The notes: a model not told the origin generated them from the sequence alone. Positions 1 to 8,552 are shown, counted from the stretch's first letter. The stretch is DNA of 64,000 bases from Pseudomonas oryzihabitans (GCF_014522265.1 NZ_CP017024.1:3508001-3572000); one strand, 5' to 3'. Numbers and translations: made by a program.

Positions 1-1332
1 GCCCAGTTGCTGGATCGCCTGGTTGTAGTCACCGGTCAGGGCGAAGTACTCGGCTCGTGCCTGGTGCACCCCGACTAGATCACCGGCCTGGCCGCGAACG
101 TCCGCCGCCTGATTCCACAGGTCCGGATCGATCGGCCGCTGCTTGATCAGTTTGTCGAGCAACTGGCTGGCGGCCTTGGCCTGCTTAGTGCGGCCGAGCA
201 TGTCCACCTGGGCCAGACTCACGGCCAGATCGTCCGGATAGAGGTCCATCAGCCGCTGCACGCGTTTCTGGGCGTCAGGCAGGCGATTGGCGGTGATGTC
301 CAGATCGACCTGGGCGAGGTTGTAGCTGATGTCGTCCGGGGCCTTGCGCAGCAGCGGCGCGAGGGTGTCGCGCGCCTCGTTGAGCTGGCCCTGCTTGGTC
401 AGTCCCATGGCCAGACCATAGCGCACCGGATCGTTGTCCGGCGCCTCCTGCAGCTGGGCGCGATAGCGCTTCACCAGCAGGCCGGCGGTCTCCTCGAAGT
501 ACATCTGGGTGCGCACCTTCATCAGCTGGAAGCGCTTGCTGTCCTCGACGCCGCCCTTGGGAAAACGCTCGGCGCGCGCCTGGGTATCGGCGATCCGGCT
601 GTCGGTGACCGGGTGGGTCAGCAGAAACTCCGGTGGGGTACGGTCATAGCGATACTGGCGGGCGAGCCGACCGAACATCTCCGGCATGGCGCGCGGATCG
701 TAGCCGGCGCGCTCAAGATTGACGATGCCGACGCGGTCAGCCTCCTGCTCGTTGAGGCGGGAAAAGCGCAACTGGCTCTGGATTGCCGCCGCCTGGGTCG
801 AGGCGATGGCGGCGATCCCCACGTCGCCACCGCCGGCCGCGGCCGCAACGATCCCGGCGAGCAGGGCCGCCATCAGCGGCAGCTGCATGCGTTGCTGGTT
901 TTCCACCCCGCGGGCGAAGTGGCGCTGGATAAGGTGACCCAGTTCGTGGGCCATGACCGCCGCGTACTCGGCTTCGGTTTCCGATTTGAGGAACAGCCCG
1001 CCATTCACCCCGATCACCCCACCGGGAGCGGCGAAGGCGTTGATCTCGGGATCCTTGATCAGGATGAAGACCAGGCGGTGGTCCTGCAGATCGCTGGTCT
1101 CGGCCAGCTTGTAGACGGTCTGTTCGACGAATTGCTTGAGCTGCGGATCGTTGATGGTCGGGACCTGGCCGCGGAGCATGCTCAGCCAGGCGCGGCCCAT
1201 CTGAAACTCCTGCTCGGGCGAGACGATCGAAGAGCTGGCATCGCCCAGCGACGGCAGATCGTTCGCCCCCTGCGCCAGAAAGGGCGCGGCGAGCAGCGCC
1301 AGGGACAGCAGGGCGGGGCGCAGGACGTTCAT
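1..1332 (-). CDS. bepA: BepA-type periplasmic M48 metalloprotease with TPR region (3' end outside window)
   Basis: Reads leftward from the ATG at 1330-1332 and runs off the window edge, leaving 444 codons of an expected 470-490. The N-terminus is a signal peptide (MNVLRPALLSLALL, then AQGAND). The zinc motif HELGH is at residues 129-133 and the downstream ExxxD ligand segment reads EQEAD (about 735-755). The C-terminal part has the alanine/leucine-rich repeat texture of TPRs. Family knowledge: BepA/YfgC degrades misassembled LptD and assists outer-membrane protein assembly with the BAM complex. It is divergent from the TusA-like gene at 1429. bamC at 3787 lies close by, which fits an envelope-assembly neighbourhood. 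Confidence in the family is high; the missing C-terminus cannot be judged. Confidence 0.93.
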   Translation of the reverse strand, partial: MNVLRPALLSLALLAAPFLAQGANDLPSLGDASSSIVSPEQEFQMGRAWLSMLRGQVPTINDPQLKQFVEQTVYKLAETSDLQDHRLVFILIKDPEINAFAAPGGVIGVNGGLFLKSETEAEYAAVMAHELGHLIQRHFARGVENQQRMQLPLMAALLAGIVAAAAGGGDVGIAAIASTQAAAIQSQLRFSRLNEQEADRVGIVNLERAGYDPRAMPEMFGRLARQYRYDRTPPEFLLTHPVTDSRIADTQARAERFPKGGVEDSKRFQLMKVRTQMYFEETAGLLVKRYRAQLQEAPDNDPVRYGLAMGLTKQGQLNEARDTLAPLLRKAPDDISYNLAQVDLDITANRLPDAQKRVQRLMDLYPDDLAVSLAQVDMLGRTKQAKAASQLLDKLIKQRPIDPDLWNQAADVRGQAGDLVGVHQARAEYFALTGDYNQAIQQLG

Positions 1333-1428
1333 GGCAAGACTCGTGGCCGCAAAAGCGCTACTTTAGCGGCCCGTCGTCTGGGTGCCTAGCAACCCCGGGC
1401 ACTGACGCAGCCCTCAATGGAGAATCCC

Positions 1429-1683
1429 ATGGCCGATCTGAGCCAACCCTACACCGGCGCCGTGACCGCCCAGCTGGACGCCAGCGGCCTGAGTTGCCCC
1501 ATGCCGCTGCTCAAGGCCAAGCTGGAACTCAATCGGCTGTCTTCCGGCGAGGTACTGGCCGTGGTGGCGACCGATGCCGGTTCGCAACGCGACTTCCGCA
1601 CCTTCGCCAAACTGTCGGGCCATGCTCTGGTGGGCGAAGAGGTGGCGGGGGAGACCTTTCGCTACTGGCTGCGCAAGGCCTGA
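1429..1683 (+). CDS. TusA/SirA-family sulfur-carrier protein
   Basis: An 84-residue protein with the hallmark Cys-Pro-x-Pro near the N-terminus (LSCPMPLLK; Cys23), the persulfide-carrying cysteine of TusA-like proteins. I chose the ATG at 1429 over the in-frame ATG at 1417 because GGAG at 1419-1422 lies six bases upstream of it. The C-terminal half (GDRCR-like strand, then F-RTFAKLSGH) matches the two-layer TusA fold. Pseudomonads encode several TusA paralogues. The copy next to bepA and bcp has, as I recall, been tied to molybdenum-enzyme homeostasis in P. aeruginosa, so a role in cofactor sulfuration is more likely than tRNA 2-thiolation. That assignment rests on position, not on this sequence. 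Its stop abuts the bcp stop (convergent). Confidence 0.9.
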   Translation: MADLSQPYTGAVTAQLDASGLSCPMPLLKAKLELNRLSSGEVLAVVATDAGSQRDFRTFAKLSGHALVGEEVAGETFRYWLRKA

Positions 1684-2157
1684 TCAGACCTGGTTGAGTG
1701 CCTGGGCGGCGGCCAGCACCTCGGCGACATGCCCGGGGACCTTCACGCCGCGCCAGATCTGGCGTACCACGCCTTCCCGGTCGATGAGGAAGGTACTGCG
1801 ATCCACGCCGATGTAGTCCTTGCCATAGAGCTTCTTCTGCCGCATCACGTCGAACAGCTGGCAGAGGGTCTCGTCCTTGTCGCTGATCAGCTCGAAGGGA
1901 AAGCCCTGCTTGGTGCGGAAATTCTCGTGGGTGCGCAGGCTGTCACGGCTGACGCCCAGGATCAGGGTATCGGCCGCCTGGAACTGCTCGTGCAGATCGC
2001 GAAAGCCCTGGCCCTGGGTGGTGCAGCCGGGGGTGTTGTCCTTGGGATAGAAGTACAGCACCGCCTGGCGACCGCGCAGGCTGGCGGGCGAGACCTCGAG
2101 GCCGCTGGTGGCCTGGGCCTGGAAATCCGGAAGCGGTTGGTCGAGGGTCACGCTCAT
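1684..2157 (-). CDS. bcp: Thioredoxin-dependent peroxiredoxin Bcp/PrxQ
   Basis: A 157-residue thioredoxin-fold peroxidase. The peroxidatic Cys45 sits in the family signature YPKDNTPGCTTQ. The usual resolving cysteine five residues on (C50 in E. coli Bcp) is replaced by Gln. The only other cysteine visible is Cys99 (DETLCQLF), so this enzyme either works as a 1-Cys type or uses a distal resolving cysteine. The role is reduction of hydroperoxides with thioredoxin as donor, in the cytoplasm. It is transcribed leftward, after gcvR with a 22-base gap, probably as one transcript. The start at 2157 gives the conserved MSVTLDQPLPDF N-terminus and has GGAG-type bases upstream. Confidence 0.95.
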   Translation of the reverse strand: MSVTLDQPLPDFQAQATSGLEVSPASLRGRQAVLYFYPKDNTPGCTTQGQGFRDLHEQFQAADTLILGVSRDSLRTHENFRTKQGFPFELISDKDETLCQLFDVMRQKKLYGKDYIGVDRSTFLIDREGVVRQIWRGVKVPGHVAEVLAAAQALNQV

Positions 2158-2179
2158 GGGCAGCTCCTTGCGGGTTCGG

Positions 2180-2740
2180 TCAGTTGCTCTGCGGCCGCCA
2201 GGGCTCGATCAGGGCATCCAGATTGAGGGCGTCGGCGAAATCCAGGAACTGATCGCGCAGCCAGCTGATCTGGGTGCCGGCGGGCAGGGTCACGGTGATG
2301 GTGGCGTTGAGCATGGTGCCGCCGGTCTGGGGCGCCTGGTAGGAATCGCAGACCAGATTCTCCACTTCGATCTTGTGGTCGGCGAAGAACTGGCAGAGTT
2401 CGTTGAGGATGTCCGGGCGATAGGCGGCGCTGACATAGACGACGTACGGCAGGGCCTGGGGACGATTCTCCAGGGCGGCGCTGCGGGTGACGCCGACGGT
2501 GAAGCCGTGGCGCTTGCCGAGGCCGGCGAGGCCGCCTTCGAGGCGCGCCAGGCCGTCCCAGTTGCCGGAGACCTGCAGGATCAGCGCGCTGTATTCCCCG
2601 TGCCGGCTCAGCCGGCTGCTGACCACCGCGCAGCGGTTGTCCATGCAGCTGCGGTAGAGCACGTTGGTCAGCTCCATGGGATTGGCGCCCAGCGCACTGA
2701 TGACGAGAAATTGTTCGCGAATCGGGGGGGTAGCGGACAT
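2180..2740 (-). CDS. gcvR: Glycine cleavage regulator GcvR-like tandem-ACT protein
   Basis: A 186-residue protein starting MSATPPIREQFLVISALG. Two ACT-like halves are recognisable: residues about 10-85 (ANPMELTNVLYRSCMDNRCAV, the typical GcvR/ACT N-terminal pattern) and about 95-175 (HHKIEVENLV-type strand-helix). The ATG at 2738-2740 is preferred over an upstream frame extension because AGGAACC lies just upstream and the residues before it are low-complexity. GcvR in E. coli binds glycine and antagonises GcvA; in Pseudomonas the target is less clear. It is divergent from dapA (153-base gap) and upstream of bcp. Confidence 0.88.
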   Translation of the reverse strand: MSATPPIREQFLVISALGANPMELTNVLYRSCMDNRCAVVSSRLSRHGEYSALILQVSGNWDGLARLEGGLAGLGKRHGFTVGVTRSAALENRPQALPYVVYVSAAYRPDILNELCQFFADHKIEVENLVCDSYQAPQTGGTMLNATITVTLPAGTQISWLRDQFLDFADALNLDALIEPWRPQSN

Positions 2741-2893
2741 TAGGGTTCCTGGCAGGGGGAGATACAGACTGGCAAAGGCGGAAGGGTAGCGAAAAGCGCT
2801 CGCGGGGGGAATGCCCGTTGGGGGCACGTTGCTTGTGCTGGCGCAGAGGCGTCAGTACCATTACCGCTCTCTTTTTCCGGCAGGAGCGGTTGC

Positions 2894-3772
2894 ATGATTG
2901 CGGGGAGCATGGTGGCGCTGGTCACCCCTATGGACGCCCAGGGGCGTATCGACTGGGACAACCTGACCAAGCTGGTGGACTTCCATCTCGCCGAAGGCAC
3001 CGACGCCATCGTCGCGGTGGGCACCTCGGGCGAATCCGCCACGGTCGACGTCGACGAGCACGTGGCCGTGATCCGTCATGTGGTCGAGCAGATCAAGGGC
3101 CGCATCCCGGTGATCGCCGGCACCGGCGGCAATTCCACCCGTGAGGCCATCGACCTGACCCGCGCCGCCAAGGACGCGGGCGCCGACGCCTGTCTGCTGG
3201 TCGTGCCCTATTACAACAAGCCGACCCAGGAAGGGCTGTATCAGCACTTCCGCATGATCGCCGAAACCGTCGCCATTCCGCAGATCCTCTACAACGTGCC
3301 CGGCCGCACCGCCTGCGACATGCTGGCCGAGACCGTCGAGCGGCTGGCCAAGGTGCCGAACATCATCGGCATCAAGGAAGCCACCGGCGACCTGGCGCGC
3401 GCACGCGACATTCTCTCCCGGGTCAGCAAGGACTTCCTGGTCTACTCGGGCGATGACGCCACCGCCGCCGAACTCATGCTGCTGGGCGGCAAGGGCAACA
3501 TCTCGGTGACCGCCAATGTCGCGCCGCGCGCCATGAGCGAACTCTGCGCCGCCGCCATGCGTGGCGATGCCGACACCGCACGCGCGCTCAACGAAAAGCT
3601 GATGCCGCTGCACAAGAATCTGTTCATCGAATCGAATCCGATCCCGGTGAAGTGGGCCCTGCATGAAATGGGCATGATCGACGCCGGTATCCGTCTGCCG
3701 CTGACCTGGCTCAGCTCGCGCTGCCACGAAGTGGTACGTCAGGCCCTGCGTCAGGCGGGAGTGCTGGCGTGA
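2894..3772 (+). CDS. dapA: 4-hydroxy-tetrahydrodipicolinate synthase
   Basis: A full-length 292-residue TIM-barrel aldolase. The Schiff-base Lys161 is in IGIKEATGD, the substrate-binding tyrosine is in LYNVPGRTA, and the N-terminal GTSGES loop is present. It condenses pyruvate and aspartate semialdehyde in the DAP/lysine branch, supplying lysine and peptidoglycan meso-DAP. GGAG-type ribosome-binding bases (CAGGAGCGGTTGC) precede the ATG. The following bamC starts 14 bases after the stop, and the dapA-bamC pairing is conserved in gammaproteobacteria, including E. coli (dapA-nlpB). Confidence 0.98.
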   Translation: MIAGSMVALVTPMDAQGRIDWDNLTKLVDFHLAEGTDAIVAVGTSGESATVDVDEHVAVIRHVVEQIKGRIPVIAGTGGNSTREAIDLTRAAKDAGADACLLVVPYYNKPTQEGLYQHFRMIAETVAIPQILYNVPGRTACDMLAETVERLAKVPNIIGIKEATGDLARARDILSRVSKDFLVYSGDDATAAELMLLGGKGNISVTANVAPRAMSELCAAAMRGDADTARALNEKLMPLHKNLFIESNPIPVKWALHEMGMIDAGIRLPLTWLSSRCHEVVRQALRQAGVLA

Positions 3773-3786
3773 TTAGGAAGCAGTCG

Positions 3787-4971
3787 ATGAAACGTGTTCT
3801 GGGTTTGACGACGCTGGGTCTGGCCGTGGCCACCGCCAGTGGTTGCAGCTGGGTGTGGGGCGAGCATGGCTATTTCCGCGATCGCGGCAATGACTACCTC
3901 GAATCCCGCGAGACCGGCCCCATGCAGGTGCCGACGGATGTCCAGGCCAAGCCGATGGATCCGCTGTTGCCGATCCCGGCCAATGTGGCCGATACCCAGA
4001 ATCGCTCCTATGGCTTCGAAGTGCCGAAACCCCAGGCGCTGGCCGTCCAGGGGGGTGGCAACGAGCAGTTCAGCGTGCAGCGCAGCGGCAATGCCCGCTG
4101 GCTGGCCGCCCAGAAGGTCCCGGCCAATGTCTGGCCGGTGGCTCGTCAGTACCTGACCGACAATGGCTTCCGCATTGCCGAAGAGCGCCCGCAGACCGGT
4201 GAGATCATCACCGCCTGGCAGGCGCCCACCGAGCTGTCGACGCCGCTGGCGCGCAGCCTGAGCACCAACGGCCGCCTGCAACCGGGCAACGAGCTGCGGA
4301 CCCGCCTGCGCATCGAGCCGGGCGTACAGCCGGGCAGCAGCGAGATCTTCCTCCAGACCCAGACCCGCAGCCAGGGCAGCTCCAGCGAGCCGTCCTGGTC
4401 CAGCAGCCAGAACAGCTCCGCGCTCGATGACGCCCTGCTGAATCAGGTGCTGGCCGGCCTGGACCGCAGCGAGCAGGGCAGTGGCTCGGTCTCGCTGCTG
4501 GCCGCCGGTGGCTACGACACCCCGGAGCGCGTGACCTACGAGGTCGACGGCAGCGGCGTGCCCATGCTGGTGCTGGAAAGCGATCTGAATCGCGCCTGGT
4601 CCAGCGTGGGTCGCGCCATCGAAGGCGCCGACATCCGCGTCGACGACATGGATCGCAGCCTGGGCGTCTACTACGTGAACATCGCCGAAGGCGCGCAGAA
4701 GCCTGAAGAACGCAAGCCGGGCTTCTTCGGCCGCTTGTTCGGCAAGGGCGAGACCAAGGAAGAGGAAGACGCCCGCGCCCGGCGCTTCCAGGTGCGCCTC
4801 ACCTCGGTGGGCAACACCGTCCAGGTTACCCTGGACAAGACCATCAACACCGCAGCACCCCAGGACATCGCCGAAGGCGTGCTGAAAAAGCTTCAGACGA
4901 GCATGCAATATGCGCTTCGCAATCCTGGGCAGCGGCAGTCGGGGCAACTCGACCCTGGTGCACAGCCATAA
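3787..4971 (+). CDS. bamC: Outer-membrane protein assembly factor BamC (lipoprotein)
   Basis: A 394-residue lipoprotein with signal peptide and lipobox ending ATASGC (Cys20). It then has the extended region and two helix-grip domains typical of BamC/NlpB. It is part of the BAM complex on the periplasmic face of the outer membrane. The ATG at 3787 is chosen because it begins the signal peptide and has AGGA at 3775-3778; the upstream GTG at 3769 would put a charged stretch before it. The C-terminus runs 62 bases into the next gene in another frame, which may be a genuine overlap or read-through of an ancestral stop. The C-terminal tail (after LQTSMQ) is Gln/Gly/Pro-rich and probably disordered. 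Confidence 0.92.
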   Translation: MKRVLGLTTLGLAVATASGCSWVWGEHGYFRDRGNDYLESRETGPMQVPTDVQAKPMDPLLPIPANVADTQNRSYGFEVPKPQALAVQGGGNEQFSVQRSGNARWLAAQKVPANVWPVARQYLTDNGFRIAEERPQTGEIITAWQAPTELSTPLARSLSTNGRLQPGNELRTRLRIEPGVQPGSSEIFLQTQTRSQGSSSEPSWSSSQNSSALDDALLNQVLAGLDRSEQGSGSVSLLAAGGYDTPERVTYEVDGSGVPMLVLESDLNRAWSSVGRAIEGADIRVDDMDRSLGVYYVNIAEGAQKPEERKPGFFGRLFGKGETKEEEDARARRFQVRLTSVGNTVQVTLDKTINTAAPQDIAEGVLKKLQTSMQYALRNPGQRQSGQLDPGAQP

Positions 4972-5668
4972 CAGCTATGTGCTGATCGACTGCGGCTTCT
5001 CCCTGCGGGAAGCCGAACGTCGCCTGGCCCGGCTGGGTGTGGTACCTGCCCAGCTGGACGCCGTCCTGGTCACCCACGAACACTCCGATCACGTGCAGGG
5101 CGTCGAGCTGCTGGCGCGCAAGCACGGGGTGCCGGTCTATTACAGTGCCGGTACCGGGCGTGGCCTGCGCAAGCCGGTGGCGGCCCAGGGGCTGCTGGTG
5201 GACGGCGAACGGCTGGTACTGGATGCGCTGGAAGTGACGGTGGTGCAGGTGTCCCATGACGCCCTGGAGCCGACCCAGTTCGTCTTCGACGACGGCCGCA
5301 AGCGCCTGGGCGTGCTCACCGATCTCGGCGAGGCGACCCCAGGGGTGCTGGCGCATTACCGCGGCCTGGATGCCCTGGTGATCGAAGCCAACCACGACAG
5401 CAACATGCTCGCCGCGGGACCCTATCCCTATCACCTCAAGGCACGGGTCGGCGGGGTGCGCGGGCATCTCAACAACCGGCAATCGGCTGACCTGGTGATG
5501 GAGCTGGCCTGTCCGCGCCTGCAGCATCTGGTGCTCGCCCACCTGAGCGAGAAGAACAACAACCCCTGGCTTGCCCGCGCCTGCTTCACCAACGCGCTGG
5601 GCTGCGACGCGGACTGGCTGCAGATCGCCGATCAGCAGCAGGGTCTGGACTGGCAGGCCATCGCCTGA
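4910..5668 (+). CDS. WalJ/YycJ-like MBL-fold metallohydrolase
   Basis: A 252-residue metallo-beta-lactamase-fold protein starting MRFAILGSGSRGNS, the start seen across this family. The metal motif THEHSDH is at residues 55-61, and further ligands lie in VSHDA, LTDLGE and IEANHDSNML. The last motif is characteristic of the YycJ/WalJ branch, for which a 5'-3' exonuclease role has been proposed. The start overlaps the end of bamC by 62 bases (+1 frame), so it is probably translated from the dapA-bamC transcript. The substrate in pseudomonads is not established to my knowledge. Confidence 0.88.
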   Translation: MRFAILGSGSRGNSTLVHSHNSYVLIDCGFSLREAERRLARLGVVPAQLDAVLVTHEHSDHVQGVELLARKHGVPVYYSAGTGRGLRKPVAAQGLLVDGERLVLDALEVTVVQVSHDALEPTQFVFDDGRKRLGVLTDLGEATPGVLAHYRGLDALVIEANHDSNMLAAGPYPYHLKARVGGVRGHLNNRQSADLVMELACPRLQHLVLAHLSEKNNNPWLARACFTNALGCDADWLQIADQQQGLDWQAIA

Positions 5669-5826
5669 GGCGCTGACCCGGTTTTTCTTTGGCGGCCGGG
5701 TGCTGCTGCACGGCCAAAAGATCCACGATCCTATGTAAACTGCGCTTCCCGGCTGTACTCGTTCCGAACCGGTCGTCTCACCTGCGTTCGTCCACAGCCT
5801 GCAAGCCATTCGAACCGGAGTCCAAG

Positions 5827-6537
5827 ATGGAAAAACGCGCAGAACTCTACCGTGGCAAGGCCAAGTCGGTATTCACTACCGACGATCCCGATCGCCTGGT
5901 CCTGTTGTTCCGCAACGACACCTCTGCCTTCGATGGCGAGCGCATCGAGCAACTCGAGCGCAAGGGCATGGTGAACAACAAGTTCAATGCCTTCGTCATG
6001 CAGAAGCTCGAAGCCGCCGGCATCCCCACCCAGTTCGAGCAACTGCTGGGCGACAACGAATGCCTGGTCAAGAAGCTGGAGATGATTCCGGTGGAGTGCG
6101 TGGTGCGCAACTTCGCCGCCGGCAGCCTGGTGCGCCGTCTGGGCGTGGAAGAGGGCCTGGAGCTGACGCCGCCGACCTTCGAACTCTTCCTGAAGAACGA
6201 TGCGCTGCACGATCCGATGGTCAACGAAAGCCACGTCCAGGCCTTTGGCTGGGCGACCCTCGACCAGCTGGCCGAGATGAAGGCGCTGACCTTCCGCATC
6301 AACGACATCCTCAAGCAGCTGTTCGACGACGCCGGCCTGCTGCTGGTGGACTTCAAGCTGGAATTCGGCCTGTTCCATGGCAAGGTCGTGCTGGGCGACG
6401 AATTCAGCCCGGACGGCAGCCGCCTGTGGGACAAGGAAACCCGCAAGAAGATGGACAAGGATCGCTTCCGCCAGGGTCTGGGTGGGGTGATCGAGGCCTA
6501 CGAGGAGGTCGCCCAGCGCCTGGGCGTCCCACTCTAA
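5827..6537 (+). CDS. purC: Phosphoribosylaminoimidazole-succinocarboxamide synthase
   Basis: A 236-residue SAICAR synthetase with the family signature around [11 protein letters not shown] and the terminal [11 protein letters not shown] helix. It catalyses the ATP-dependent joining of CAIR and aspartate in de novo purine synthesis. The start at 5827 matches the conserved [14 protein letters not shown]-terminus and has GGAG at 5817-5820; the longer upstream frame is low-complexity and rejected. The 158-base gap after the MBL gene suggests its own promoter. Confidence 0.98.
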   Translation: MEKRAELYRGKAKSVFTTDDPDRLVLLFRNDTSAFDGERIEQLERKGMVNNKFNAFVMQKLEAAGIPTQFEQLLGDNECLVKKLEMIPVECVVRNFAAGSLVRRLGVEEGLELTPPTFELFLKNDALHDPMVNESHVQAFGWATLDQLAEMKALTFRINDILKQLFDDAGLLLVDFKLEFGLFHGKVVLGDEFSPDGSRLWDKETRKKMDKDRFRQGLGGVIEAYEEVAQRLGVPL

Positions 6538-6601
6538 ACGCAAGCCGCTGATACCAGAGCTTTTTTTGCAATTGCTTGTTCGCTTTTGCCCGCATCGCTG
6601 G

Positions 6602-6607
6602 TATCAT
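6602..6607 (+). promoter_or_regulatory. Candidate -10 element for tRNA-Ser
   Basis: TATCAT lies 11 bases before the mature tRNA, followed by a GC-rich discriminator (GCGCCGCG). That layout is expected for a stringently controlled stable-RNA promoter. No clean -35 box at 17-base spacing is visible. GATACCAG at 6550-6557 and CTGGTATC at 6598-6605 form an inverted pair across this region. Confidence 0.35.
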
Positions 6608-6617
6608 GCGCCGCGTT

Positions 6618-6707
6618 GGAGAGATGCCGGAGTGGTCGAACGGGACGGATTCGAAATCCGTTGAGTCAGCAATGGCTCCTAGGGTTCAAATCCCTATCTC
6701 TCCGCCA
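6618..6707 (+). tRNA. tRNA-Ser (anticodon CGA)
   Basis: A 90-base class II tRNA. The seven-base acceptor stem GGAGAGA/TCTCTCC is perfect, the anticodon loop TTCGAAA gives CGA, a long variable arm follows, and the T-arm is TAGGG-TTCAAAT-CCCTA. Discriminator G and an encoded CCA are at 6704-6707. It reads UCG serine codons. Confidence 0.97.
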
Positions 6708-6713
6708 ATTACG

Positions 6714-6750
6714 AAAAACCCGAGTGTGCCAGGCACCTCGGGGTTTTTTT
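6714..6750 (+). terminator. Rho-independent terminator of tRNA-Ser
   Basis: A long hairpin pairs AAAAACCCGAG with CTCGGGG(T)n around an inner GTGCC-A-GGCAC stem, followed by seven T. It starts seven bases after the tRNA 3' end. Confidence 0.9.
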
Positions 6751-7063
6751 ATTGGCCGGATTTCGGCTCTGGATCGGAAGTTTGTCCCGGTCTGATGCGG
6801 ATTATTTACGAAGTGGGACCGCCGGCATCTGGTATCGACGCTGGACGAAGCTGCGGCTGGTTCGGCAGCCAACGCACCGCTGTCCATGGTCGCTGCATGC
6901 CGTCGGGCGGTAGTGATCGGCGTCTGGGAATGGCTGGACGCTTCGGGCAAATGGAGCGATGCTGGAAATGTACGCCACAGAGCGTGCGATCTCCGATGGC
7001 CGAGCAGCAGGCGGCAGCCGTTGGACGATGGCTTCGGCGCATAACAATAAGAGGAGTCGAGCG
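6751..7063. other. Non-coding stretch, nothing recognisable
   Basis: 313 bases between the tRNA terminator and the next gene. Open frames here have no ribosome-binding site and no family resemblance. The promoter of the gene at 7064 must lie here, but no clear boxes stand out. Confidence 0.5.
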
Positions 7064-7534
7064 ATGTTCTACAAGGTCAGCGTGTACTCACGGCCTGAAG
7101 ATCGTGGGCTGCTGGTGTGGCGGTGGAAGAAGCAGTTTCTCGGTGAGTGGGTGGAGTCGCGGCAGGAATTCGAGGATTGCGACCACTGCGTTCATCACGC
7201 CTTGCAGGATGCCAAGGGGCAGAGCGTTCACCTCGAAACCGATCGCTGCACCCTCTATCGTTACCGCTTCGAAAGCATGCTGCACCAATATGGCAGCTGC
7301 TATTGCCTGAGCGGCGGACGCTCGTCCGAAGCCGTTCTGGACCTCATCGCCCAGATCGAGGAGCGCCACAACGTGATCGTGCTGCGCAATGGCCAGCCGT
7401 TCTTCCCCCACTATCGTGCGGATCTGCAGGCCGAAGGGACGCTGGCTCCCGAACTCTGGCAGGGTGTGGAATGGCGGGGACTGGAGGGGCGCTTCGAGTA
7501 CGTACGCAATCGCCACTCGCCTTGGTCCAGGTAG
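7064..7534 (+). CDS. Hypothetical protein, 156 aa
   Basis: I do not recognise this family. The start at 7064 has AGGAG at 7051-7055, eight bases upstream, and gives MFYKVSVYSR. The protein is soluble and rich in aromatic and charged residues (WRWKKQFLGEW). It has a Cys/His-containing middle (DCDHCVHHAL), YGSCYCLSGG, and a C-terminal half with a helix that ends in EERHNVIVLRNG. No signal peptide or membrane segment is seen. It is convergent with the CsrA-like gene at 7557-7763, and only 22 bases separate the stops. Product is unknown; coding status is supported by the ribosome-binding site and codon usage. Confidence 0.7.
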   Translation: MFYKVSVYSRPEDRGLLVWRWKKQFLGEWVESRQEFEDCDHCVHHALQDAKGQSVHLETDRCTLYRYRFESMLHQYGSCYCLSGGRSSEAVLDLIAQIEERHNVIVLRNGQPFFPHYRADLQAEGTLAPELWQGVEWRGLEGRFEYVRNRHSPWSR

Positions 7535-7556
7535 CGCCTGGCGGTTACCGGCCGAC

Positions 7557-7763
7557 CTAGAAGGGCAGCAACTCCTGACGCATGATGCTGATGTCGGCAG
7601 GCGCCTGGACGCCTATCTGCACGCGGTCGCCCTGCACCTTGAGGATGCGGATGTTGATGCCGCCATTGAACAGCAGATCCAGCAGCTGTTCTTCATCAGC
7701 TCCCGGCTTGAGGGATAGATTGATGATTTCGTCGGTGCGACGGGTCAAGACCAGATAAGACAT
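7557..7763 (-). CDS. rsmN: CsrA/RsmA-family RNA-binding protein of RsmN (RsmF) type
   Basis: A 68-residue CsrA-family protein: LVLTRR at the N-terminus, then GVQAP and SIMRQEL at the C-terminal end. Unlike canonical CsrA, an insert of about 15 residues (residues 19-35, KPGADEEQLLDLLFNGG) separates the first strands. This is the rearranged architecture described for P. aeruginosa RsmN/RsmF. The RNA-contacting arginine falls at residue 62, the position I recall for RsmN (Arg44 in RsmA). AGGG lies six bases before the chosen ATG; the upstream ATGs at 7778 and 7769 are less well placed. Expected role: post-transcriptional repression by binding GGA-containing leaders. Family assignment is strong; targets are inference. 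Confidence 0.85.
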   Translation of the reverse strand: MSYLVLTRRTDEIINLSLKPGADEEQLLDLLFNGGINIRILKVQGDRVQIGVQAPADISIMRQELLPF

Positions 7764-7876
7764 GAGCATCCCTGCCATGATTTCAGGGCGCCGATGATAA
7801 ACAGTTCCGCCCTTTGTGAGAATCAGTAGGCAGATTGTTGGTGCTGCTCCAGGGGCTTGGCGCAGGTCCTAGACCG

Positions 7877-8113
7877 CTATCGACGTCCCAGTTGCCAGCG
7901 GCGTCCAACGAATCCCAGACCTCCCGAGACCATCACCAGCAGGTTGATGGTGTTGGTCGCCCCACTGCCGTGATAGCCCGCGATGACGGCGATCAGGGTG
8001 GCCAGGGCCCAGACGGAGATGGCGGCGGCCACGGCGGCGGCCATTTCATTGAAATCGGATTTCCGCGCCGGTCTCGCATAGGGACGGATATCGCTTTCGT
8101 ATTCTTCTGGCAT
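7877..8113 (-). CDS. Small two-TM membrane protein, hypothetical
   Basis: A 78-residue protein with a charged N-terminus (MPEEYESDIRPYARPARK). Two hydrophobic segments follow at about residues 27-45 and 54-68, the second followed by a basic tail (GRRWQLGRR). GGAG lies six bases before the ATG. No family is recognised. It probably sits in the inner membrane. Confidence 0.65.
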   Translation of the reverse strand: MPEEYESDIRPYARPARKSDFNEMAAAVAAAISVWALATLIAVIAGYHGSGATNTINLLVMVSGGLGFVGRRWQLGRR

Positions 8114-8552
8114 GGGAGGCTCCGGCTGCTGTTCTTGTTGGAGAGTATCGCCATGGATCTTATCGACTGCTGATGAACAGTCTGGATGGGATCGATAGCG
8201 CGATCAGCTTTTTTTTCCGCTGAACGGACAAGAGGTATTGGCTGAAGCCCTGGGTGGTCGGCGGGCGCGGTAGGGGGCGCCTTCTGATCTCAGGCCGGAT
8301 CGTTCGACGGCCGACAACTGTCGCGGCCAGGGTCGGTCGCCTTCGTATCCGACATGACCAGCCTGGAGACCATCACGAACGACGACGGGATCACCCTCAC
8401 GATCTGCCAGGATCATCCGGGAAGGGACAGGCGACGACATGGCTGAGCTTACCCGCGAGAGTGACGAGCGGGAGCTACAGTGAGGGAAGACACCCCTCCT
8501 GACCTTCGATCTGGGGCGACCCGGCGGACAGATCCGCCGGGGTCCTGCACGC
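8114..8552. other. Intergenic region without a convincing gene
   Basis: 439 bases between the small membrane protein and the RmlD-like gene. Frames present (for example 8204-8440 on the minus strand) lack ribosome-binding sites and look like high-GC shadows. A strong hairpin near the right edge is listed separately. Confidence 0.45.
8518..8544 (-). terminator. Hairpin downstream of the RmlD-like gene
   Basis: GACCCGGCGGA pairs with TCCGCCGGGGTC around CAGA, with one bulged base. It lies nine bases after the stop of the gene at 8553-9437. There is no T run, so it may act as an mRNA-stabilising hairpin or a weak terminator. Confidence 0.5.

Noticed and set aside
8204-8440. 78-codon frame on the minus strand
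   Set aside because: No ribosome-binding site, no family resemblance, residue composition of a high-GC shadow frame.
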